A DNA stretch of 64,000 nucleotides from Thioglobus_A sp964344985 (GTDB lineage: Bacteria > Pseudomonadota > Gammaproteobacteria > PS1 > Pseudothioglobaceae). The translations under genes were made by a program, and so were the position numbers. Shown in pieces: positions 1 through 9,406 of the stretch. Location of the stretch: assembly GCA_964344985.1 (NCBI GenBank), contig CAYFPI010000006.1, forward strand, positions 19,506 to 83,505, in the 5' to 3' direction. Within the stretch, counting starts at the first letter, position 1. Every line of letters begins with the position of its first letter. Below the pieces are notes generated by a model. It saw only the letters and a list, made by a program, of their open reading frames with translations, searched no databases and had not been told where the DNA came from.

Positions 1-1495
1 TTAATTTAGCAATGATAAAATCCACCTTTGAAAAATCAAAAGGTGAAGGTAGGCGCAAGTATTGGTTTTCTTTTTTAACTAGACCTAGTTGTTTGTTAAG
101 TCTGTCAAAGCTACCCAAAGAGGATAGGGTGGCTGAGGTTAAGATACTGCCTGCTGCTTTTGACCAAATTAAACTATCAAGGTTGTTTGAAATATCAGTT
201 TGTGCACTACTAAGTGTGTAGTTGGTCTTCTTGTTGGCTAAAGTGTGTTTTTCAATCCAACGAGAATGCGGTGCGCTGTTAGTATCGTCTACTCGTAAAA
301 AAGAATTAAATAATTCAATAATGCTTATTAAGTGTTGATCGCATTCACCGCTTAAATTATTAATAGGATCGGAAATGCTTTTATCAACCACTTTAATTTT
401 TAAATAATCAAGCCAAGATTCTTTTAAAGCAATAAATCGATTGTAGATACCACCAACAGAGCTAAGTATATTTTTACTAATTTGTCTAATCGACTCATCT
501 ACCAAGCCTTGATCAAACAAATAGACATCGTCATCAAACTCAAGGGATTTAAATAGCGTTGTTAAATCAGCTAAATAGTCATCTACCTGTTTAATGTCAA
601 TTTCAGGTTTGTCTTGTTTGGTAATTTTACAAATTTGTTCACTAATACCTTTAGCTTGTCTGATACTGGTTTTAATAAACTCAGTGGAACTTGAGAGAGA
701 GAAGTGCGATAAGGCCTTGGTGTTTAGATGATGCGCTTCGTCAAAAATAAAGATCGATTCATTAACATCAGGTAGCACAGTATTGCCTGTTGATAAATCA
801 GCTAATACTAAGTCGTGATTAGCAACAATAACATCAGCTTTAGCGATTCTTTTACGAGCTCTAAAAAAAGCACAATCGTTATAAAACTCACAATTTTTGG
901 CACTACAGGTAAATCGATTGCAAGCAATTTTTGACCAAATGCCACTCTCAGGCGTTCGATCTAAATCATCAATCTCCCCATTCCAGTGTTTATCTGAATA
1001 ATCTTCAAGCATCTTGCTTAGTTGTTCAAGCTGGTATTTACCGGGTGGCTCATCAAATAGCATTGAGCTGTCAAACAAAGCGCTGTCCGCCATATTGTCT
1101 TCAACTAAATTAATTAAATTTCGAGTGCATAAATATCGAGATCTACCTTTAACCAGTGCATACTCAAAATCAACCTTGCAATAGCGCTGAGCTTGAACAA
1201 TGTCCTTATTAAGAATTTGCTCTTGAAGTGCAACATTGGCACTCGAAATAATTAGCTTTTTTTTGTTAGCTTTTGCAATGGGGATGGCGCTTAGTAGGTA
1301 AGCAAAGGTTTTTCCTGTGCCTGTGGGCGCCTCAACGCATAATATTTTATTAGTATCTGGATAATCACCACTGAGTGTTTTACTTACCTCAGCGATCATT
1401 TTATTTTGTGCCTGACGAACCCTAAAGCCGTCCATGTCTTGTTTAAGGGCTAAAAATGAATCTCTAATTTGAGACTTTATTTCATCAGATAGCAC
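1..1495 (-). CDS. dinG: DinG/YoaA-type ATP-dependent DNA helicase (C-terminus beyond left edge)
   Basis: Superfamily 2, XPD-like helicase with an iron-sulfur cluster, expected to unwind damaged or R-loop DNA in the cytoplasm. I read it by reverse-complementing the first 1.5 kb; the frame stays open to base 1. Visible motifs are Walker A APTGTGKT (about residues 56-63), a four-cysteine Fe-S region (YLCTR, then IACNRFTCSAKNCEFYNDC) and a DEAH box (FDEAHH). The start is GTG at 1495-1493, overlapping the TAG of ispB by one base (TAGTG), so the two genes are translationally coupled with ispB upstream. About 498 codons are present; the last helicase motifs lie outside the window. DinG and YoaA cannot be told apart from this part alone. 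Confidence 0.85.
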   Translation of the reverse strand, partial: MLSDEIKSQIRDSFLALKQDMDGFRVRQAQNKMIAEVSKTLSGDYPDTNKILCVEAPTGTGKTFAYLLSAIPIAKANKKKLIISSANVALQEQILNKDIVQAQRYCKVDFEYALVKGRSRYLCTRNLINLVEDNMADSALFDSSMLFDEPPGKYQLEQLSKMLEDYSDKHWNGEIDDLDRTPESGIWSKIACNRFTCSAKNCEFYNDCAFFRARKRIAKADVIVANHDLVLADLSTGNTVLPDVNESIFIFDEAHHLNTKALSHFSLSSSTEFIKTSIRQAKGISEQICKITKQDKPEIDIKQVDDYLADLTTLFKSLEFDDDVYLFDQGLVDESIRQISKNILSSVGGIYNRFIALKESWLDYLKIKVVDKSISDPINNLSGECDQHLISIIELFNSFLRVDDTNSAPHSRWIEKHTLANKKTNYTLSSAQTDISNNLDSLIWSKAAGSILTSATLSSLGSFDRLNKQLGLVKKENQYLRLPSPFDFSKVDFIIAKL

Positions 1496-2466
1496 TAGGA
1501 TTTGCGTGCTAAAGATAAATCACAAAGTAGAATCATTGCCTCTTTGTAATCAGAATCTGGAATAGGTGCTAATGCTTTTTTGGCCAGTTCTGCAGATTCT
1601 TGTGCTTTTAAGCGTGTGTATTTAAAAGCTTCTACTGAATTTAAAATATCAACAATTTGGGAAATGTTTGAATTGTCTGCATTGTTAATTGCATCTTCTA
1701 GAAGTTGTTTTTGTGCGCCTGAGGTGTTGGATAGGGCGTAGATCATTGGCAATGTGGTTTTTCCTTCGTTTAAGTCATCACCCACTTCTTTACCCATTGA
1801 TTCAAAATCAGACTCGTAATCAAGTACATCATCAATAATTTGAAAAGCGTTACCCAGATGTAGCCCATAGTTTTTAAGTGCCAGTTCTTGTTTGTCGTCA
1901 ACTTGCGATAGAACGCCACCAATTTGTGTTGCTGCTTGGAATAAAACAGCGGTTTTGCGCTCAATGACTTGATAGTACTCGTCTTCTGTTAGTGCTGAGT
2001 TTTGAACATTTAATAATTGCAATACTTCACCCTGGGCAATTTCATTGGTAGCTTTTGCCAAGATGTGCATAATGCGCATCGAATCAGGTTTAACCATCAT
2101 CTCAAAAGCACGAGAGTATAAAAAATCACCCACTAAAACGCTAGGCGCATTACCCCAGACTTCATTCGCTGTGTCTTTACCTCTTCGAGTGGACGACTCG
2201 TCAACAATATCATCATGAAGTAGTGTTGCAGTATGAATAAGTTCAATAACAACAGCCATTAGATGATTGTGTTCGCCTTGATAGTTAGTAGCTCTGGCAC
2301 ACAAGAGCAATAATAATGGACGCAAACGCTTACCACCTGCACCAATAATATAATTGCTCATTTGATTAATAAGCGCTACATCAGAACTTAGATGATCGAT
2401 TAAAACTTGATTGGTTTTTTCAAGATCAGTCTTTAATAAAGTGCGAATGTCATCAAAGGTTTTCAT
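1495..2466 (-). CDS. ispB: Octaprenyl diphosphate synthase
   Basis: Trans-prenyltransferase that extends farnesyl diphosphate with IPP units to make the ubiquinone side chain. At 323 aa it is full length. Both aspartate-rich motifs are present: DDIVD at 85-89 (first) and DDVLD at 212-216 (second), plus GKRLRP at 45-50. The chain length (octaprenyl) is inferred from the closest known family, not readable directly. It lies 42 bp downstream of rlmE on the same strand and runs into dinG. With ispG, dxs and ubiD elsewhere in the window it supports an isoprenoid-quinone pathway. Confidence 0.9.
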   Translation of the reverse strand: MKTFDDIRTLLKTDLEKTNQVLIDHLSSDVALINQMSNYIIGAGGKRLRPLLLLLCARATNYQGEHNHLMAVVIELIHTATLLHDDIVDESSTRRGKDTANEVWGNAPSVLVGDFLYSRAFEMMVKPDSMRIMHILAKATNEIAQGEVLQLLNVQNSALTEDEYYQVIERKTAVLFQAATQIGGVLSQVDDKQELALKNYGLHLGNAFQIIDDVLDYESDFESMGKEVGDDLNEGKTTLPMIYALSNTSGAQKQLLEDAINNADNSNISQIVDILNSVEAFKYTRLKAQESAELAKKALAPIPDSDYKEAMILLCDLSLARKS

Positions 2467-2508
2467 TATTGATTAAATTTAAAATAATTATGAACGGGGT
2501 TAAAGTCG

Positions 2509-3144
2509 TTATTTTAATCCATTTGCCAATAGGTAAACTTCTTTAGATCGTGCACGTGACGCTTTTGGTTTGCGCACAACAACCCTTGAAAAAGATGCAC
2601 GACAAGTTTTAACGTACTCGTCAAACCCTGCACCTTGAAAGACTTTAATAAAGAAATAACCTTGTGGTGTTAATGTTTTAATTGCCATGTCTAGTGCCAA
2701 TTCACATAAATACATGGATTTAGGAATATCAACAGAAAGCTGACCGCTCATGTTAGGAGCCATGTCGCTTAAAACTACATCAATCTTTTTACCACCTGTT
2801 AAAGCAAGTAGCTCTTCGTAAACACTATCCTGCGTAAAATCACCACATAGAAAGTCTACGCCTTCAATAGGTTCAATATCTAAAATATCACTAGCAATGA
2901 CTTGTCCAGTATCACCCACCATTTTGATTGCCACTTGACTCCAACCGCCAGGGGCTGCACCTAAATCAAGTACTCGAGAGCCTTTGCTGATAAATTTGTC
3001 TTTTTCAACGGCCTCAGTTAGTTTGTAAACTGCGCGCGATCTGTAACCTTCTTGTTGTGATTTTTTTACATATTCATCGTTAAAATGTTCATTCATCCAA
3101 CGACCTGATGAGCCTCGGCGTGCCCCTGGGGTATTTTTAGCCAT
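2509..3144 (-). CDS. rlmE: 23S rRNA 2'-O-ribose methyltransferase RlmE (FtsJ/RrmJ)
   Basis: SAM-dependent enzyme that methylates U2552 of 23S rRNA in the late 50S subunit. The 211 aa length is typical. The SAM motif LDLGAAPGGW is at 59-68, and the K-D-K catalytic set fits K41, D127 and K167. It is divergent from typA across about 90 bp. In many gammaproteobacteria rlmE precedes ftsH; here ispB follows instead. Confidence 0.93.
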   Translation of the reverse strand: MAKNTPGARRGSSGRWMNEHFNDEYVKKSQQEGYRSRAVYKLTEAVEKDKFISKGSRVLDLGAAPGGWSQVAIKMVGDTGQVIASDILDIEPIEGVDFLCGDFTQDSVYEELLALTGGKKIDVVLSDMAPNMSGQLSVDIPKSMYLCELALDMAIKTLTPQGYFFIKVFQGAGFDEYVKTCRASFSRVVVRKPKASRARSKEVYLLANGLK

Positions 3145-3235
3145 AAACTTTCAACGTTTGAATTGCATTAATAAATCCTAATATTATAGGAGACTTAGGG
3201 GATAATAGTGTCTTTTTCAAATCTTACCCCTAAGT

Positions 3236-5053
3236 ATGAACACTAAATTAAGAAATATTGCCATTATTGCGCACGTTGACCACGGTAAAACTACATTGGT
3301 TGATAAGCTTTTAGAGCAGTCACAAACTTTTGATGATCGCTTTGAATCAACTGATCGTATGATGGATTCGAATGATTTAGAGAAAGAGCGCGGTATTACC
3401 ATTTCTAGTAAAAATACAGCGATCAAATGGAACGATTATCATATTAATATTGTTGATACTCCAGGACACGCTGATTTTGGTGGTGAGGTAGAGCGTGTGT
3501 TATCAATGGTGGACTCGGTACTGTTGTTAGTAGATGCGCAAGAAGGACCAATGCCACAAACCCGATTTGTGACTAAAAAAGCTTTTGATCAAGGCTTGAA
3601 CCCAATTGTTGTTATTAACAAAATCGACAAAGATGCTGCGCGCCCTGATTGGGTAATCGATCAAGTATTTGACTTATTTGATCAACTGGGTGCAACTGAT
3701 GAGCAACTGGATTTTCCAATTATCTACGCATCAAGTATTAATGGCTATGCCTCTTTAGAAGATGATGTGCGTGAAGGTGATATGTTGCCTATGTTTGAAA
3801 CCATTGTTGAAAAAGTAGCTGCACCTGAGGTTGATATTAACGCACCATTACAGATGCAAGTAACAGCACTTGACTATTCGTCATTTGTGGGTGCAATTGG
3901 TATTGGTCGAATCACTCGAGGTACCATTAAGAAAAATCAGCAAGTAGTTGTTGTGGACGCTCATGGCGTTGAACGCAAGGCTAAAATTGCACAATTAATG
4001 GGCTTTATGGGTTTAGATAAAATTGAAACTGATAGTGCTGAGGCGGGCGATATTGTTTGTGTAACTGGCATTGAAGGTATTTCAATTTCAGATACTTTGT
4101 GTGATCCAGATACTGTTGAAGCATTACCACCATTATCAGTAGATGAACCAACTGTATCAATGGCATTTAGAGTTAATGATTCGCCATTTGCAGGTCAGGA
4201 TGGTAAGTACATTACCTCAAGAAATATTCGTGATCGTCTTGATAAAGAATTAATTTACAACGTAGCATTGCGCGTTGAAAATACGGATGATCCTTCTGAG
4301 TTTATCGTTTCAGGTCGTGGTGAATTACACTTATCAGTACTAATTGAAACTATGCGTCGAGAAGGTTACGAGGTGGCAGTTGGTCGTCCTCAAGTAATCT
4401 TAAAAGAGATTGACGGTGTGGTTTGCGAGCCATTTGAAGATTTAAGTGTTGATGTTGAAACTCAGCACCAAGGTACTGTTATGGAAAAATTAGGTGAGCG
4501 TAAAGCAGAGCTTACCAATATGGAGCCTGATGGCAATGGTCGAGTTAAGCTTGACTTTAATATTCCTGCTCGTGGGTTGATTGGTTTTAGAACTGAGTTT
4601 TTAACAGCAACAACAGGAACAGGCTTGATGAACTCTACGTTTGATGAATATAAGCCGCAAAAGCCAGGGGATATTGGTCAGCGTAATAATGGCTCTTTAA
4701 TTTCAATGAATCAAGGTCAAGCGGTAGCATACGCCATCTTTAACCTTCAAAAATCAGGCAAGTTTTTTGTTGAGCACAATACAGATGTTTATGAAGGCAT
4801 GGTAGTTGGTATTCATACTCGAGATAAAGATTTGGTTGTAAATGTTATGAAGGGCAAGCAGCTGACTAATGTAAGAGCAAGTGGTAGTGATGAGGCTGTG
4901 GTGCTTACACCAGCTATTAAGCTAGATTTAGAGCAAGCATTAGAATTTATTGATGATGATGAATTGGTGGAGGTTACACCAAACAATATTCGCATTCGTA
5001 AGCGTTTGTTAACTGAAAATGAGCGAAAAAGAGCTCGCAATAAAGACAGTTAA
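3236..5053 (+). CDS. typA: Ribosome-associated GTPase TypA/BipA
   Basis: Translational GTPase of the EF-G type that helps 50S assembly, especially under cold or stress conditions. The 605 aa protein has the G1 loop AHVDHGKTT at 12-20, a G2/G3 region with RGITI and DTPGHADFGGEV, and the NKID G4 motif. The C-terminal domain typical of BipA (GLIGFRTEFLT and the NNGSLIS loop) is complete. It is the first gene of a rightward pair with the RND transporter. An imperfect hairpin follows the stop codon. Confidence 0.96.
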   Translation: MNTKLRNIAIIAHVDHGKTTLVDKLLEQSQTFDDRFESTDRMMDSNDLEKERGITISSKNTAIKWNDYHINIVDTPGHADFGGEVERVLSMVDSVLLLVDAQEGPMPQTRFVTKKAFDQGLNPIVVINKIDKDAARPDWVIDQVFDLFDQLGATDEQLDFPIIYASSINGYASLEDDVREGDMLPMFETIVEKVAAPEVDINAPLQMQVTALDYSSFVGAIGIGRITRGTIKKNQQVVVVDAHGVERKAKIAQLMGFMGLDKIETDSAEAGDIVCVTGIEGISISDTLCDPDTVEALPPLSVDEPTVSMAFRVNDSPFAGQDGKYITSRNIRDRLDKELIYNVALRVENTDDPSEFIVSGRGELHLSVLIETMRREGYEVAVGRPQVILKEIDGVVCEPFEDLSVDVETQHQGTVMEKLGERKAELTNMEPDGNGRVKLDFNIPARGLIGFRTEFLTATTGTGLMNSTFDEYKPQKPGDIGQRNNGSLISMNQGQAVAYAIFNLQKSGKFFVEHNTDVYEGMVVGIHTRDKDLVVNVMKGKQLTNVRASGSDEAVVLTPAIKLDLEQALEFIDDDELVEVTPNNIRIRKRLLTENERKRARNKDS

Positions 5054-5063
5054 TTCTTAAATA

Positions 5064-5099
5064 CTCCTTTAAAAACCTTATTAAAGTTTTTTAAAGGAG
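5064..5099. repeat. Inverted repeat between typA and the RND gene
   Basis: CTCCTTTAAAAA and TTTTTTAAAGGAG form an imperfect stem with an 11-12 nt loop. There is no uridine run after the stem on the plus strand, so it is not a standard terminator. It may be a processing or attenuation hairpin between typA and the transporter gene. Confidence 0.45.
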
Positions 5100-5129
5100 C
5101 TATTAAGCTAACTTGGTATACTTCATATC

Positions 5130-8100
5130 ATGGATAGTTTTTTAAACTTTTTTGTTAAACAAAAAAAACTAGCACTGATATTTACAACCAGTGTTATTGC
5201 TGTTGGTTTATTAATTCTTAATAACATTCAACGCGATCAGTTCCCGGCAGTGGATTTTGAGCTGATGACCGTTGTAACTGCTTATCCTGGCGCCTCACCT
5301 GAGGATGTTGAGCAAAATGTCACCAACCCTATTGAAGATGAACTGAGTAATATTTCAGGTATTGATAAATTCACCTCAGTATCACGTGCAGGATCTTCTT
5401 CTATTGTAATTACACTCTCACAAGATGTGAGTGATATATCTGAGCTAAAACAAGATATTCGTAATGCGGTTAATCGCATTAAATCCTTGCCAGAAGAAGT
5501 GGTTGATTTGCCACGAGTCACAGATCAAAAAACCTCTAAAAAAAGTATCTTAAAAATCAGCGTTGGTAGTGCTGATGTTGATTATGCGCAATTAAGAAAT
5601 ATTGTTGATGATATTGCGGATTCTATTGAGTTAATAGATGGTGTATCCGAGGTGGTTAAGCAGGGTTATTTGGATAAGGAAATTCAAATTAAGATAGATC
5701 CCGAAAAGCTTTACCAGTATGAATTGTCATTGCCACAAGTTATGGATGCTATTAATAAGCGCAATTCTCGTTATACGGTTGGCAGTAACAATGACTTAAA
5801 AAGTGAAAAAACCATTGTTGTTTTGTCAAAGTTTAATCAAGCAAATGATGTGGGCGAGGTTATTGTTAAATCAACTTTTGAGGGTTTGGTGGTTCGACTT
5901 AAAGATATTGCAAGCATTACAAGTGGCAATGTAGAAGAAAAATCTATTGTGCGTGTTAATGGAAAAAAAGGCTTTATTCTTCGAGTTAAAAAACAAGAAC
6001 AGGCCGATGTGATTACCACGGTTGATTTGGTTAAAGAGCACATGATAAAAACCAATCAAAAATATGACAATAGTTTGGATATTTTCTATTCATCTGATTT
6101 GTCAAAATACGTTCGCAATCGTCTTAATATTGTGACCAATAACGGCATGATGGGGCTGTTATTAGTGCTTGTGGTGCTTGGCTTGTTCTTATCTTTTAAA
6201 ACTGCATTTTGGGTTTCGGTTAGTTTACCAGTGAGTCTTTTAGGCACAGTAGCACTACTTGGTGCAATGGGAGAGACAATTAACCTAGTATCTTTAGCAG
6301 CTATGATTTTGGTGCTCGGCATTGTGGTGGATGACTCTATTATTGTGGCTGAAAGTATTCACCATTACAAACAGGCAGGCCAGGAGAAGTTTAAATCTGC
6401 TGTATACGGGTTTAAGCGTGTCATCATGCCGGTTATAACCACCATTCTTACAACGGTACTGGCCTTCTCTTCCATGTTCTTAATGGAAGGCACCATGGGT
6501 AAATTTATCTACGTTATTCCATTAGTGGTAATTTTTGCTTTGGTCTTATCTTTCTTGGAAGTGTCAATAGCATTGCCAGCGCATTTAGCAAATTCTCATG
6601 AAAAGCCACAGCAGCATAATTGGTTTGAATTTTTTGAAGACAAATTCTCGATTTTTTTAACTAAAGTTCTTAAGCTTAGATATTTAGTTGTGTCGTTATT
6701 TGTTGTTGTTCTAATTGCTTCATTGTATTTCGCTAAAACACAAATGAAGTTTGTTTTGTTTCCAGCAGTGGGTGTGGATACGATCAGTGCTAGGATGGAG
6801 CTGGATATTGGCTCCTCATTATCTAATACTGAAAACAAGTCAAAAGATGTTGAGGCGTTAATAACGCAAGTTGTGGGTGATGATTTGATTTCAATCACCA
6901 CTGATGTAGGCAAGTATTTTTCACATAAGGCTAAATTTACCATTGAACTTGTCCCTTCATCAGATAGATCAAAAGATTCTAAAGCAATATTAAAAGCGCT
7001 TAAGTCTCAATCTGGAGAGGTTACTGGTGTGAAAAAACTCAAATTTTCAGTACATCGACCAGGCCCACCTCAAGGTGAGGATGTTGAAATTAATCTCATT
7101 TCTCAAAATAGCTTACAAAGCCAATTGGCCGCCGATCAATTAGAGCGTATTTTGCTAAATATGGATGGTATTGACAATATTAACCGAGATGATGATCCAG
7201 GAAAGGATCGTATTGAAGTAAAGCTTGATTTTGAAAAAATGGCACGCTTGGAAATTGATTTCTCAACGGTTAATCGTTACTTGCGAGCCGCCTTTACTGG
7301 TATTGATGTAACTAATATTCGACAAGGTCAAAATGACGTTAATTTTAGAATCTATATGGGCGATGTGAATAATTCTGAAGCGTTTATTAAGTCAATGAAA
7401 GTAATCAATAAAAAAGGTCGTGTAGTGCCTTTAACTAATTTTGCTAGCATTCGTGGGATTGTTGGTGAGCCAGATTTTAATCACTATAACGGTCTGCGTT
7501 CAATTATGGTGAGTGCAAGTATTGATGATGAAAAAACCAGTACACAAGAGGTAATGACAAGTGCGATTGAGCGGCTTGATTTGGACAATAATTTCCCTTC
7601 TGTTCGCGCCATTTCAGAAGGCGGCGCTAAAGAAACCATGAAATCTATGGATAGTTTTAAAAAGGCCTTTGTAATGGCAATTTTTGGGATTTTCTTGCTA
7701 CTTGTATTGTTATTTAATTCATACACACAGCCATTGCTTATTCTAAGTGCCATTCCATTTTCTGTAATTGGTGTTATTTGGGCATTTTTCTTACATGGTG
7801 AGACGCTAAGTTTCTTTGCTATTTTAGGAACTTTGGCACTTGTTGGTGTGATCGTAAACGACTCTTTGGTAATGGTGTCGCATCTCAATTATTTAAAAGA
7901 TAAAACACTAGAGCATTTAAGTGTGCATGAATGGATTGTTCAGGGTTCTAAAGATAGATTAAGAGCTGTGGTACTTACTAGTTTAACCACACTGGCTGGC
8001 ATTATTCCACTGGCTTATGGTATTGGTGGTACGGATTATATTTTACAGCCAATGGCATTGTCACTAGGCTATGGTCTTTTATTTGGAACACTCATGACTT

Positions 8101-8177
8101 TGGTATTGCTACCTTGTTTGTATTTGATGAACTATGAGTTTGTAAGCTGGATTCAGCGTTTTAAAAGAAAAGCCTAG
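5130..8177 (+). CDS. Efflux RND transporter permease (AcrB/HAE1-like), lone subunit
   Basis: Inner-membrane proton-driven pump subunit of 1015 aa. One N-terminal membrane helix is followed by a large periplasmic domain (about 30-330), a helix cluster (about 335-560), a second periplasmic loop (about 560-865) and a final helix cluster (865-1010), which is the duplicated RND layout. The proton-relay aspartates sit in GIVVDDSI in the first helix cluster. No membrane-fusion (AcrA-like) or outer-membrane (TolC-like) partner is beside it: typA is upstream and ruvA faces it downstream. The substrate cannot be told from sequence. The start has only a weak ribosome site. Confidence 0.9.
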   Translation: MDSFLNFFVKQKKLALIFTTSVIAVGLLILNNIQRDQFPAVDFELMTVVTAYPGASPEDVEQNVTNPIEDELSNISGIDKFTSVSRAGSSSIVITLSQDVSDISELKQDIRNAVNRIKSLPEEVVDLPRVTDQKTSKKSILKISVGSADVDYAQLRNIVDDIADSIELIDGVSEVVKQGYLDKEIQIKIDPEKLYQYELSLPQVMDAINKRNSRYTVGSNNDLKSEKTIVVLSKFNQANDVGEVIVKSTFEGLVVRLKDIASITSGNVEEKSIVRVNGKKGFILRVKKQEQADVITTVDLVKEHMIKTNQKYDNSLDIFYSSDLSKYVRNRLNIVTNNGMMGLLLVLVVLGLFLSFKTAFWVSVSLPVSLLGTVALLGAMGETINLVSLAAMILVLGIVVDDSIIVAESIHHYKQAGQEKFKSAVYGFKRVIMPVITTILTTVLAFSSMFLMEGTMGKFIYVIPLVVIFALVLSFLEVSIALPAHLANSHEKPQQHNWFEFFEDKFSIFLTKVLKLRYLVVSLFVVVLIASLYFAKTQMKFVLFPAVGVDTISARMELDIGSSLSNTENKSKDVEALITQVVGDDLISITTDVGKYFSHKAKFTIELVPSSDRSKDSKAILKALKSQSGEVTGVKKLKFSVHRPGPPQGEDVEINLISQNSLQSQLAADQLERILLNMDGIDNINRDDDPGKDRIEVKLDFEKMARLEIDFSTVNRYLRAAFTGIDVTNIRQGQNDVNFRIYMGDVNNSEAFIKSMKVINKKGRVVPLTNFASIRGIVGEPDFNHYNGLRSIMVSASIDDEKTSTQEVMTSAIERLDLDNNFPSVRAISEGGAKETMKSMDSFKKAFVMAIFGIFLLLVLLFNSYTQPLLILSAIPFSVIGVIWAFFLHGETLSFFAILGTLALVGVIVNDSLVMVSHLNYLKDKTLEHLSVHEWIVQGSKDRLRAVVLTSLTTLAGIIPLAYGIGGTDYILQPMALSLGYGLLFGTLMTLVLLPCLYLMNYEFVSWIQRFKRKA

Positions 8178-8187
8178 ATTAATTAGT

Positions 8188-8775
8188 TTATTTATTTTGT
8201 AGTGCTTGTCGAATCAACTCTTCAGTAGAAAGAGTGTCATTATTAATAGCATTTAACATTCTTTCAGATTCTTTTGTTTTAAATCCTAACGCTTGTAGTG
8301 CTTGAGAGGCTTTCAGTGTATTTGGGTTGGCATTGGTTTTGTTAATAATTTTATGATTACCACTAGATAATTCAAGTTTTTCTAAACGATCCTTGAGTTC
8401 TACAATTAGTTTTTGCGCGGTCTTTTTACCAATCCCTGGTGTTTTTGCAAGTAGAGCGTCATCCTCATTGGCAACTGCATTCATGAGTGAGGCAATATTA
8501 AGGTGTGACAAGATGGCCAGCGCCACTTTAGGGCCAATGCCGTTGACTCGAATTAATTCTCTAAATAGGGTTTTTTCGTCCTTAGAGATAAATCCGTACA
8601 AAGTGTGTGAATCCTCTTTAACAGATAAGTGCGTGTGTAGAGAGACACTATTCTCATTACTCATCTCATAAAAGCTCGACATTGGACACAGAATTTCGTA
8701 ACCAATGCCACCCACCTCAAGCAAAACCTCAGGTGGGTTTTTTTCTAATATTTTTCCTGTAAGTCTGCCAATCAT
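8188..8775 (-). CDS. ruvA: Holliday junction branch migration protein RuvA
   Basis: Tetrameric junction-binding subunit of RuvAB. The 195 aa protein starts MIGRLTGKI as usual and has an N-terminal OB fold, helix-hairpin-helix segments around 76-90 (VNGIGPKVALAIL) and 110-125 (TPGIGKKTAQKL), and a C-terminal domain III that would contact RuvB. ruvB and ruvC are not adjacent, which is unusual because ruvCAB are often clustered. It lies 10 bp downstream of leuD on the same strand. Confidence 0.95.
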   Translation of the reverse strand: MIGRLTGKILEKNPPEVLLEVGGIGYEILCPMSSFYEMSNENSVSLHTHLSVKEDSHTLYGFISKDEKTLFRELIRVNGIGPKVALAILSHLNIASLMNAVANEDDALLAKTPGIGKKTAQKLIVELKDRLEKLELSSGNHKIINKTNANPNTLKASQALQALGFKTKESERMLNAINNDTLSTEELIRQALQNK

Positions 8776-8785
8776 TGTTTAATGA

Positions 8786-9400
8786 TTATAGCCAAGAATA
8801 GGTATTGAAATAATTCTTCTCAAACGCTTTAATCTCATCTTTGTATTGCAAGGTTAAGCCAATATCATCCAAGCCGTTCATAAGGCGACGTTTGCGCTCT
8901 GCATCAACATCAAAATGATAAGTCTTGCCATTAGCGTTAATGCTTTGAGCATCAAGATCAATGGTTATTTCTCCATCAAAAGCAAATATCTCATCCATAA
9001 TATCATTGGATTGCACAATGGGTAGAATGCCATTTTTAAAGCAGTTATTATAAAAAATATCAGCAAAGCTCGGGGCGATAATCACTTTAAATCCATAATC
9101 CTCAAGCGCCCAAGGTGCATGTTCACGTGATGATCCACAACCAAAGTTTTCGCGTGCAAGTAAGATTTGAGCACCTTGATATTCAGCTTTGTTGAGTACA
9201 AAGTCTTTATTAAGTGGTCGTTTAGAATTGTCCATGCCCACTTCGCCATGATCTTCATAGCGCCACTCGTCAAATAAATTTGGCCCAAATCCAGAGCGTT
9301 TGATGGATTTTAAAAACTGCTTGGGAATGATAGCGTCAGTGTCAACATTAGCACGATCTAGTGGTGCTGCAATTGAAGTTAATGTGGTAAATTTTTCCAT
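8786..9400 (-). CDS. leuD: 3-isopropylmalate dehydratase small subunit
   Basis: Aconitase-family small (swivel) subunit that works with LeuC to isomerise 2-isopropylmalate to 3-isopropylmalate in leucine synthesis. The 204 aa protein has the typical start (LTSIAAPLDRANVDTDAIIP) and the GCGSSREHAPW motif near 110-120. It follows leuC by 6 bp. leuB and leuA are not in the window. Confidence 0.96.
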   Translation of the reverse strand: MEKFTTLTSIAAPLDRANVDTDAIIPKQFLKSIKRSGFGPNLFDEWRYEDHGEVGMDNSKRPLNKDFVLNKAEYQGAQILLARENFGCGSSREHAPWALEDYGFKVIIAPSFADIFYNNCFKNGILPIVQSNDIMDEIFAFDGEITIDLDAQSINANGKTYHFDVDAERKRRLMNGLDDIGLTLQYKDEIKAFEKNYFNTYSWL

Positions 9401-9406
9401 AATAAT

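Noticed and set aside
12..221. Plus-strand open frame at the left edge
   Set aside because: It lies wholly antisense to the dinG-type helicase frame, which has clear motifs.
5064..5099. Terminator between typA and the RND gene
   Set aside because: The hairpin lacks a T-run on the plus strand; listed only as an inverted repeat.
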